This document shows, piece by piece, positions 1-5,275 of a stretch of 10,169 nucleotides of DNA; position 1 is the first letter of the stretch; each line of letters opens with the position of its first letter. The translations under genes and the position numbers were made by a program. This stretch comes from Phycisphaerae bacterium (GTDB lineage Bacteria; Planctomycetota; Phycisphaerae; Tepidisphaerales; Tepidisphaeraceae): positions 1 through 10,169 of the forward strand of contig JACMJD010000324.1 in the NCBI GenBank assembly GCA_014380825.1, written 5' to 3'. The notes beneath the pieces were generated by a model. That model had not been told where the DNA came from. It saw nothing but the letters and a program-made list of their open reading frames with translations, and did no database searches.

Positions 1-1674
1 GATCTGCGAGATGAGCTGATTGACGCGTTGCTGATCGGCAATGTTGTCGCGGATTTCTTCCAGCAGCGGCATCGTCTCTCGACTGATTCGTTCGATCTGC
101 TTCGCCTGCTCACGACGAGTTTCCAGGCTGCGCTGGCAATCGCTCAATCGCGACCAATCCATGCCCGGATGTGCGGGCGGCGATACTTCAAAGCCATCGC
201 GACAGAATTCGTTCAGCGCATCGATCAACTTCATCGGTGCTGCGCCGCGCTTCATTACGCCGCCTTCGGTCGCGTCGATCACGCGCGATTTCGTTTTGGC
301 GAAGTCACGCTCGAAGTGCTGCAAGTAGGTGAACAGCCGCTCCTCGGTGTACGTGGGCCGACCTTGATAATCCGGAATGCGGCGGAGGATTTTGCGATCG
401 CGGACGATCTGTTCCCACTGCTTCATCTCCAGCGTGTTGAACCGCGACAGCTCCGGCCGCCAGACGTCTTCGTAGCTGGTGCCCGGCGAATAGCACAAGC
501 CATCGCTGAAGCCGAGATCCTGGCCGACCAAGATGATCGGATCGCAGCCCATGTGCTCCGCGAGATAGAACGCCAGGTGAGCCACGGTCGCGCCGCTGGT
601 CAGTCGCGGGCGATCCAGATTCATCTCGCTGATCAACCCGTCAGCAAATTCGTTTCCGAGCAGACTCAACGGTCCTGGATTAAGATCGAACACCGCGTTG
701 CTCGCCTTGGGTTCGGCGATCAGCTCGGTCGTCAGATCTTTTGGAAGCTTCTCGAAGAACCGCGTACAGATCTCGTGGTAATCCAGCGACGTGACGAACT
801 GCGGCCGCACGCCGATTTCCAGCAGCGGCTGAAGCGTCGTCTGCACTGCGATGATGACCGACTTGCCCTGCGCGTCTTTCAGCAGATGCATGTTCTTCCG
901 CAACGACGGCCCCGCCGACACGATGATCGCGGGCTTTTTCGCGTAGCAGTTCTTCAATCGCCCCACGCCCGGCGAGCTTACGTACCACGGCAGATTGCGT
1001 GCGATGTTTTCGGATGTTCGCCGACCGTTGATGACGAGCGTTGCGATCGTCGTGCGCACATAGCTCTCGAACTCGTTCGTCCAGAATTGGAACTGCTTGT
1101 AGAAGTCTGGCACCAGTTGAATGCTCGGCGCGTGCGTGATCGACTGAAGCCCCAGACTTACGGCGGGCATGTGCCGCTGAAGTCGCGCGAACAGATCGGC
1201 CTTGTCCAACTCCGTGAAAAACATCACGCGGTTGCCGAGGAGAAGATCGGAAAAATCGCGCGATTCGAACGCGGTCCGCAACATCACGAGGTCGGGCTCG
1301 AATACGCAAAGGACTGCATCGTCGCCCGCGCGGTCGAACAACTCGGCGACGTGATAGCCCAGCCCGAAGCCCCAGATTGCGAAGGCGGCGCGATCTTCCA
1401 GCGGCAGCGGATCGATCAGGCGTTTGGCCTCATCGAGCGGATCATGACGGGTGTGCAACAGAATCTCGCGACCGTCCGCCGTCGTCATGACCAGTGTTGG
1501 CGCGCTATTCTTCGCGCGCGATGGACTCAGCGAATAACTTGGAAGCGACTCCATCGCCTCGATGTTGGCAGCCAGCTTCGGATCGACCGCCCACAGCGCC
1601 GCCAGGTTGGCCAGATAAGGTGCGGACTCATCCATGATGAATCGCGTCGAGTGATCGTTTTGCGTGTCCTTCAT
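1..1674 (-). CDS. MptE-like / Maf-family (DUF115) glycosylation protein, 3' end outside window
   Basis: The minus strand is open for 558 codons from an ATG at 1674-1672 to the left edge, with no stop, so the gene is partial at its C-terminus. An in-frame TAA lies just upstream of this ATG and no other ATG intervenes, which fixes the start; no clear Shine-Dalgarno site is seen. Residues ~20-160 form a Maf-type N-terminal region (NLAAL at 23-27, GFGLGYH at 102-108, FEPD at 125-128). Residues ~225-400 are the DUF115/6-hydroxymethylpterin-pyrophosphokinase MptE-like domain: SAGPSL at 253-258, a VTSLDY segment near 294-299, LTSGAT at 358-363 and VGQDLGFSDG at 382-391. Residues ~515-558 are charged and helical, probably coiled coil. 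Relatives include motility accessory factors that attach nonulosonic acids to flagellin, so a cytoplasmic protein-glycosylation role is inferred; donor and target are unknown. It is divergent from the gene at 1744. The family call is firm, the substrate is not. Confidence 0.9.
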   Translation of the reverse strand, partial: MKDTQNDHSTRFIMDESAPYLANLAALWAVDPKLAANIEAMESLPSYSLSPSRAKNSAPTLVMTTADGREILLHTRHDPLDEAKRLIDPLPLEDRAAFAIWGFGLGYHVAELFDRAGDDAVLCVFEPDLVMLRTAFESRDFSDLLLGNRVMFFTELDKADLFARLQRHMPAVSLGLQSITHAPSIQLVPDFYKQFQFWTNEFESYVRTTIATLVINGRRTSENIARNLPWYVSSPGVGRLKNCYAKKPAIIVSAGPSLRKNMHLLKDAQGKSVIIAVQTTLQPLLEIGVRPQFVTSLDYHEICTRFFEKLPKDLTTELIAEPKASNAVFDLNPGPLSLLGNEFADGLISEMNLDRPRLTSGATVAHLAFYLAEHMGCDPIILVGQDLGFSDGLCYSPGTSYEDVWRPELSRFNTLEMKQWEQIVRDRKILRRIPDYQGRPTYTEERLFTYLQHFERDFAKTKSRVIDATEGGVMKRGAAPMKLIDALNEFCRDGFEVSPPAHPGMDWSRLSDCQRSLETRREQAKQIERISRETMPLLEEIRDNIADQQRVNQLISQI

Positions 1675-1743
1675 AGTTGGCGCACCATCGGCGGCTATGA
1701 TTGGTTATCGGACGCTTGAGCATGAAAGGTTGAGGAACTCGCG

Positions 1744-2316
1744 ATGAAAGACTTTCTGTTCGACGCGCCACTGTGGATCCTGTGCATCCTGGTGGCCGCG
1801 GGCGTGGCGATCTGGTGGGCGGGCAATAATCGAACGGACAAGCCGCTCAAACGCGTCGGACTAAGCGTGTTGGTGGCCGGGATCGCGCTGGCGCTGACCA
1901 GCTATTTCTTCGACACCGACGCCGAAAAAGTTACGCGCAAGACCGAGCGGCTTGTGGCCGCCGTCAACGCGCGGGATTGGAAGACGTTCGAATCGATCCT
2001 CGATCCGCAGACCCGGTTCACGATCTATCGCAACCGCGACGACATCGTAAAAGGCGCCAAGGAGAGCGCCGACGCGATCGGCCTGAAGAGCGCGCGCATC
2101 ACCGGCATGACGGTCGACAAGAAGGACACGGTAATCTCAATCGACCTGCGCGCCCTAAGCGAGCAAGACCGCACGGGGGGCCGGCCGATCGTCACCGATT
2201 GGCGCTTCGACTGGCAAAATCTCGGCACCGGCTGGAAGCTGACGACGATCACGCCACTGAAGAGCGAACAGGTGAGCGCGGAGGAGATTCAGAGGAATCT
2301 GTCGCGTGTGCAATGA
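1744..2316 (+). CDS. Small membrane protein with C-terminal NTF2-like domain, function unknown
   Basis: This is a 190-residue protein. Two hydrophobic segments, about residues 9-27 and 37-55, should form a membrane hairpin, with a short charged loop (NNRTDKPLKR) between them. The soluble part, residues ~58-178, begins with a helix (residues ~60-78) followed by a DW..FES.LDP pattern and several amphipathic strands ending in WRFDW and GWKLTTITP. That pattern resembles NTF2-like/SnoaL-type folds used as ligand or protein-binding modules; it is a fold guess, not a recognised family. A TGAGGAA Shine-Dalgarno site (1731-1737) lies about 7 bases before the ATG and supports the start. Only 69 bases separate it from the divergent MptE-like gene, so the two may share a promoter region. 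It converges on surE, with a palindromic repeat in between. Orientation in the membrane and biological role are not determinable here. Confidence 0.8.
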   Translation: MKDFLFDAPLWILCILVAAGVAIWWAGNNRTDKPLKRVGLSVLVAGIALALTSYFFDTDAEKVTRKTERLVAAVNARDWKTFESILDPQTRFTIYRNRDDIVKGAKESADAIGLKSARITGMTVDKKDTVISIDLRALSEQDRTGGRPIVTDWRFDWQNLGTGWKLTTITPLKSEQVSAEEIQRNLSRVQ

Positions 2317-2330
2317 AGGAGAAGAACTCT

Positions 2331-2406
2331 AAACCACCAAGACACCAAGAATTCAAATACGGAGTCTTGGTTTTGCCTTCTTGGTGCTCTTGGTGCCTTG
2401 GTGGTT
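2331..2406. repeat. Long palindrome built of ~9-nt ACCAAG-type units between convergent genes
   Basis: The arms 2332-2350 and 2388-2406 are complementary over 19 positions with one mismatch (a2342/c2396), and the spacer is 37 bases. Each arm is itself periodic: CCACCAAG and CACCAAG units recur every ~9 bases, and the right side contains TTGGTGCTC, TTGGTGCC and TTGGTGG in succession. The element starts 14 bases after the stop of the membrane-protein gene and overlaps the surE stop codon (tta, 2405-2407). It could act as a bidirectional terminator for the convergent pair, although there is no clean T-tract. Its internal periodicity looks more like a dispersed repeat family than an ordinary terminator. 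From memory, similar CCACNAAG/CACNAAG palindromes occur in several bacterial phyla; I could not check this. Confidence 0.8.
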
Positions 2407-3166
2407 AATCGGTTTTTCCCCGCATTCGTTCGAGCGCTCTGTGATCAGTCAGATCGAACTGCAGCGGCGTGACCGTGATGTAGTTGTTCCGCAGCGCCGC
2501 CACATCCGTGTCGTATTCGCTTTCTCCTAAACTGAAGACGCTGCTGTTCCAGAAGTAATCTCGGCCGCGCGGGTCTTTGCGCTGGTCGTAGGTGTCGGCC
2601 CAGGGCCGCGTACATTGGCGGACATATCTGATGCCCTTGGGCGCTTCGCTGGCCTCGAGCGCGGGGATGTTGATGTTCGCGACCTGGCCGGGCTTCAGGC
2701 CGAGCGCTACGACTTTCTCGATCGTCTCGCGTGCGAGTTTAGCTGCGCGCGGATAGTCGATCGGGATCGGTGATTTCAGCAGCAGCGAAACCGCCACGCT
2801 CGGCAGACCCAGAAACGCCGCCTCGATCGCGGCTGCCACGGTTCCGCTGTAGATCACGTTGATGCCGACGTTCGTGCCGGAGTTCATTCCGCTGACGACT
2901 AGATCCGGCGCCCGCGGCAGAAGTTTCGCAATCGCCAGCTTCACGCAATCCGCCGGCCGACCGTCGACGGCGATGCCGGTGAACGTGTCTTCCACCGTCA
3001 TCGGATTCGTCAGCAGCGGCGTGCTGATCGTGATGCCATGGCCGGCCGCGCTTTGCACGGTCTCCGGAGCAATAACATGCACCTCGCCGAGCTTGGTCAA
3101 CTCGCGATACATCGCGACAATGCCGGGCGCTAGTATTCCGTCGTCGTTGGTCAATAGGATTAACAT
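2405..3166 (-). CDS. surE: 5'-/3'-nucleotidase SurE
   Basis: This 253-residue protein hydrolyses nucleoside 5'- and 3'-monophosphates with a divalent metal; SurE enzymes act in the cytoplasm in nucleotide pool and stress maintenance. The first residues read MLILLTNDDG, giving the metal ligands D8 and D9. S39 (in VQSAAGHG) and N95 (in SGMNSGTNVG) complete the canonical site, and the conserved VDGRPADCVKLA segment lies at 68-79. The length matches the family's usual 250-260. The frame could be extended upstream to 3253, but those extra residues are basic, unrelated to SurE and overlap nnrE. The ATG at 3166-3164 puts the invariant NDDG at its normal place. No strong Shine-Dalgarno site is visible. 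The gene is divergent from nnrE across 24 bases, so its promoter must lie largely within the nnrE coding region. The 3' end runs into the palindrome at 2331-2406. Confidence 0.96.
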   Translation of the reverse strand: MLILLTNDDGILAPGIVAMYRELTKLGEVHVIAPETVQSAAGHGITISTPLLTNPMTVEDTFTGIAVDGRPADCVKLAIAKLLPRAPDLVVSGMNSGTNVGINVIYSGTVAAAIEAAFLGLPSVAVSLLLKSPIPIDYPRAAKLARETIEKVVALGLKPGQVANINIPALEASEAPKGIRYVRQCTRPWADTYDQRKDPRGRDYFWNSSVFSLGESEYDTDVAALRNNYITVTPLQFDLTDHRALERMRGKTD

Positions 3167-3190
3167 GAAGCGCCTAGTGTAGCATCGACA

Positions 3191-3850
3191 ATGGTTCGAC
3201 TCACCCGTGCCCAAGTTCGCGAGATCGACCGCCGGGCGATTCGGGATTTTCACATCCCGGGAATCGTACTGATGGAAAACGCCGCGCGCTCAGCCGCCGA
3301 TGTCGCGTGGCAGATGGTTGGCGCACAACCCGCGCGGTTCGTTACGATCTTCTGCGGCCCCGGAAACAACGGCGGCGACGGCTTGGCGGTGGCGCGGCAC
3401 ATGCACAATCGCGGCACGCATGTCGAGATCGTTCCGGTCTTCGATCCGGCCAAGCTCGCCAGCGATGCGCTGACCAACTGGCGTATCGTCGAAGCGATGA
3501 GGCTCGAACTGGTCCCGCTCGACGAAGCCGAAGATGCGTTGGCGCGCCAACCGGAGCTTGTAATCGACGCCTTGCTCGGCACCGGTTTCACAGGCGAGCC
3601 GCGCGACGCAATCGCCCGGGCGATCGATCTGATCAACCGCGAATGCAAATCGCCCGTGCTCGCGATCGACGTCCCCAGCGGCTTGGACTGCGACACGGGT
3701 CAGCCCGCCGGCTTGTGCATCCGCGCGACGACCACCGTAACGTTCGTCGCCGAGAAGTCCGGCTTTATCAATCCGGCTGCGAAGCCGTTCCTGGGCCGCA
3801 TCGTCGTGGGCGACATTGGCTGTCCGGCGCAACTGCTGCCGGCGCAATAG
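3191..3850 (+). CDS. nnrE: NAD(P)H-hydrate epimerase (YjeF N-terminal domain, stand-alone)
   Basis: This 219-residue protein should interconvert the R and S epimers of hydrated NADH/NADPH so that an ADP/ATP-dependent dehydratase can repair them. Family motifs appear in order: LTRAQVREIDRRAI at 4-17, LMENAARSA at 27-35, the nucleotide-binding CGPGNNGGDGLAVARHM at 55-71, VIDALLGTG at 123-131, AIDVPSGLDCDTG at 158-170 and TVTFVAEKSGF near 182-192. The protein stops after the epimerase domain. In many bacteria the dehydratase (NnrD) is fused behind it, giving ~500 residues; here any dehydratase must be encoded elsewhere. The start is supported because the conserved LTRAQ motif begins three residues after the Met, even though no Shine-Dalgarno site is seen. 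It is divergent from surE with 24 bases between starts. The following 190 bases hold the PEP-CTERM gene's control region. Confidence 0.95.
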   Translation: MVRLTRAQVREIDRRAIRDFHIPGIVLMENAARSAADVAWQMVGAQPARFVTIFCGPGNNGGDGLAVARHMHNRGTHVEIVPVFDPAKLASDALTNWRIVEAMRLELVPLDEAEDALARQPELVIDALLGTGFTGEPRDAIARAIDLINRECKSPVLAIDVPSGLDCDTGQPAGLCIRATTTVTFVAEKSGFINPAAKPFLGRIVVGDIGCPAQLLPAQ

Positions 3851-3889
3851 TTTACCCATCCTTCGCAAATACCCTTAATTATCAATACT

Positions 3890-3918
3890 TTGCTATTTCG
3901 GCGTCCGCCGACTAATAT
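3890..3918 (+). promoter_or_regulatory. Candidate sigma-70-type promoter for the PEP-CTERM gene
   Basis: TTGCTA (3890-3895) and TAATAT (3913-3918) are separated by exactly 17 bases, inside an unusually AT-rich stretch just after nnrE. Each box matches the consensus at four of six positions. Transcription would start near 3925, giving a leader of about 115 bases before the ATG at 4041. The call rests on sequence only. Confidence 0.35.
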
Positions 3919-3925
3919 TTGAAAC

Positions 3926-3953
3926 TGAGTCATTACGGTCTAGCTATGACTCA
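3926..3953. promoter_or_regulatory. Perfect 8-bp inverted repeat, possible operator or leader hairpin
   Basis: TGAGTCAT (3926-3933) is repeated inverted as ATGACTCA (3946-3953) around a 12-base centre. The arms are AT-balanced rather than GC-rich and there is no T-run, which argues against a simple terminator for nnrE. The repeat sits right at and after the predicted transcription start of the PEP-CTERM gene, a typical operator position. Confidence 0.45.
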
Positions 3954-4023
3954 CTGCGGGCTTTGGGTTTGAAACAGATTAACGATCGCCGACGCAGGGT
4001 TCCGCTGCGGCCAACAGAGGTCC

Positions 4024-4033
4024 AAGGAGGAGA
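4024..4033 (+). promoter_or_regulatory. Strong Shine-Dalgarno site that fixes the PEP-CTERM start
   Basis: AAGGAGGAGA is a near-perfect anti-16S complement, with GGAGG ending ten bases before the ATG at 4041. It decides between this ATG and the longer open frame reaching back to a TTG at 3963. It is the strongest ribosome site in the window, in keeping with a well-expressed secreted protein. Confidence 0.85.
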
Positions 4034-4040
4034 ACTGCAT

Positions 4041-4847
4041 ATGCGTACACAGATCTTGCGCGCGGCTGCGCTCGCGGCCGTAATCGGGGGCGGGGGAATT
4101 TCCTCTCAGGCTGGTCTTATTACGTCCAGTCACATTGTGCCCGTTCCAGTTGGCACGGTTGGCTCGGGCAATGGAACTCTCGACTTCCTCTTCTTTACAG
4201 AATCCAACGGTGGTGCGGGGAATTCCTCCGGACCATTCAACGGCGACAACGCGAATACACAAATGCCAACTGGCAACGGCAACACGACTTCCAACGAGTC
4301 GTTCATCACCTCGATCGGTGAGCTTCGCGCGTTCTACATTCTAAACTTTCCCAATGGCTCCGGCGGCTCCACCGTGAATCAGCTCGTCGTGATGGTCGAC
4401 GTCAACGAGACGGGCGGCCCGCAGACGATCAACCTCGACACCTTCGACATCATTCGCAATTTCACCGCGTTCGCGGGAAGCGATCCGCGGAACGCGCCGT
4501 TCTCCAACGACATCACCTCCTCACAACAGAACGCGACCAACGCCACGTTCTCCGGCGGAACTGTGCTGGCCAACTTGGACAGCAGCCAGAAGGTTCTAGC
4601 GCAGGTTTCCGTCGGCGCGGGCCACGCTGATCAGGCGATCTTCACCGGCATCAATCCGTTTGATGCCGCATACGCCGACTCGGACCGTGTCCTGTTGCAC
4701 TGGGTGAGCTCCGACCACGACAACGGCGGCGAAACCGTCTTCGTGAGCGGTTCGATTGCTTCGCAAGACTTCGTCCCGGAACCGGCCAGCCTGGGTCTGC
4801 TCGCGGCGGGTGGACTGCTCGTCTCGCGACGGGCTCGCAGGCGGTAG
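4041..4847 (+). CDS. Secreted PEP-CTERM sorting-domain protein, function unknown
   Basis: This is a 268-residue protein. The N-terminus is a signal peptide: basic start (MRTQILR), hydrophobic alanine/glycine core to about residue 20, and likely cleavage after SSQA (residue 24). The mature part is rich in Asn, Thr, Ser and Gly, has few charges and is probably all-beta, with segments such as IGELRAFYILNFP and LVVMVDVNETGG. Only two Cys or fewer are visible and no catalytic motif is recognised. The C-terminus is a complete PEP-CTERM signal: VPEP at 245-248, a hydrophobic helix (SLGLLAAGGLLV) and a terminal SRRARRR cluster. Such proteins are exported by Sec, then processed by an exosortase and placed at the cell surface or in extracellular polymer. 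No exosortase lies in the window. The gene appears monocistronic, with its own promoter region upstream and a hairpin terminator 30 bases after the stop. Confidence 0.93.
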   Translation: MRTQILRAAALAAVIGGGGISSQAGLITSSHIVPVPVGTVGSGNGTLDFLFFTESNGGAGNSSGPFNGDNANTQMPTGNGNTTSNESFITSIGELRAFYILNFPNGSGGSTVNQLVVMVDVNETGGPQTINLDTFDIIRNFTAFAGSDPRNAPFSNDITSSQQNATNATFSGGTVLANLDSSQKVLAQVSVGAGHADQAIFTGINPFDAAYADSDRVLLHWVSSDHDNGGETVFVSGSIASQDFVPEPASLGLLAAGGLLVSRRARRR

Positions 4848-4877
4848 GTGCGATCGCATCATTCTGATCCAACGAAC

Positions 4878-4905
4878 TCGGGCCGATCCGCATGGATCGG
4901 CCCGA
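4878..4905. terminator. Bidirectional hairpin terminator between PEP-CTERM gene and tRNA-His
   Basis: TCGGGCCGATCC (4878-4889) and GGATCGGCCCGA (4894-4905) form a perfect 12-bp GC-rich stem with a four-base loop. It lies 30 bases after the PEP-CTERM stop and 28 bases past the tRNA 3' end on the other strand, so it can serve both converging transcripts. The T-tracts are weak on both sides (ATCATTTG on plus, GAGTTCGTTGG on minus). Confidence 0.75.
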
Positions 4906-4933
4906 ATCATTTGCGTGCCCTAATGATACGAAG

Positions 4934-5007
4934 GGTGACCGACGGGACTCGAACCCGCGACGTCCAGGACCACAACCTGGCGCTCTACCAACTGAGCTAC
5001 GGCCACC
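4934..5007 (-). tRNA. tRNA-His (anticodon GTG)
   Basis: On the minus strand the full cloverleaf folds. The acceptor GTGGCCG pairs with CGGTCAC with one G-T pair. The D-arm is GCTC/GAGC around AGTTGGTA. The anticodon stem CCAGG/CCTGG encloses the loop TTGTGGT, giving anticodon GTG at 4973-4971. The T-arm is GCGGG/CCCGT with the TTCGAGT loop. The extra G at position -1 (5007) facing discriminator C73 (4934) is the identity element peculiar to histidine tRNAs and confirms the assignment. The 3' CCA is not encoded (the next bases read CTT), so it must be added by the CCA-adding enzyme. It is a single tRNA gene with its own promoter 40 bases upstream and a hairpin terminator downstream. Confidence 0.97.
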
Positions 5008-5047
5008 ATCGACTTCGCCACAACAATTGCTGCGACGGCACGGGAAG

Positions 5048-5076
5048 TTTATCCCGTCGTGACGCGAAAGTGTCAA
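5048..5076 (-). promoter_or_regulatory. Promoter of tRNA-His
   Basis: Read on the minus strand, a perfect TTGACA -35 box (5076-5071) is followed after exactly 17 bases by GATAAA (5053-5048), four of six matches to the -10 consensus. Transcription would start near 5041, leaving a leader of about 34 bases before the mature tRNA 5' end. This strong core promoter fits a stable RNA gene. Confidence 0.7.
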
Positions 5077-5159
5077 CAGTTCACCGATATCGCTCGTTTC
5101 CTGTGTGTTCTCGTTGGTTTTTCCGATTGTGGACCAAGCGGCGCGTGAGCAGCGACATC

Positions 5160-5188
5160 TTGACATGCGTTCCCCCGTTAACTACGTT
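5160..5188 (+). promoter_or_regulatory. Candidate promoter of the Ser/Thr kinase gene
   Basis: A perfect TTGACA (5160-5165) is followed after 17 bases by TACGTT (5183-5188), which keeps the three most conserved -10 positions (T1, A2, T6) but not the rest. It would give an ~80-base leader before the ATG at 5276. The -10 overlaps the first copy of the direct repeat at 5185-5248. Confidence 0.4.
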
Positions 5189-5248
5189 TTAACCGCGTGG
5201 GCGAAATCCATCTTCGAGTGCCGCCGAAGCGTTTTGAACCGCTTGGGC
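5185..5248 (+). repeat. Pair of direct repeats in the kinase gene leader
   Basis: CGTTTTAACCGCGTGGGC (5185-5202) recurs as CGTTTTGAACCGCTTGGGC (5230-5248), differing by one inserted base and one substitution; the copies start 45 bases apart. Between them a short CTTCG/CGAAG inverted repeat (5212-5228) is present. The first copy overlaps the candidate -10 box, so the pair could be sites for a regulator. No regulator family is recognised. Confidence 0.5.
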
Positions 5249-5275
5249 CGATGTGCCGATACGGCATGACACGGG

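Noticed and set aside
28..1719. Long plus-strand open frame of 563 codons
   Set aside because: It is antisense to the MptE-like gene. The product is Arg/His/Gln-rich with no hydrophobic or domain pattern, while the minus strand carries clear family motifs throughout.
1675..1743. Clear divergent promoter between the MptE-like gene and the membrane-protein gene
   Set aside because: Only partial -10-like words (for example GATAAC read on minus) occur, with no -35 partner at suitable spacing, so no promoter is called.
3167..3253. N-terminal extension of SurE by 29 residues
   Set aside because: SurE proteins begin with the NDDG strand. The extension is basic and unrelated, and it would overlap the conserved start of nnrE.
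3963..4040. Upstream TTG start for the PEP-CTERM protein
   Set aside because: It would put 26 charged residues before the signal peptide. The ATG at 4041 has a near-perfect Shine-Dalgarno site.
4651..5192. Open frames on both strands spanning the tRNA-His gene
   Set aside because: They run through a tRNA, its promoter and a terminator hairpin, are Arg/Ser-rich and show no family pattern.
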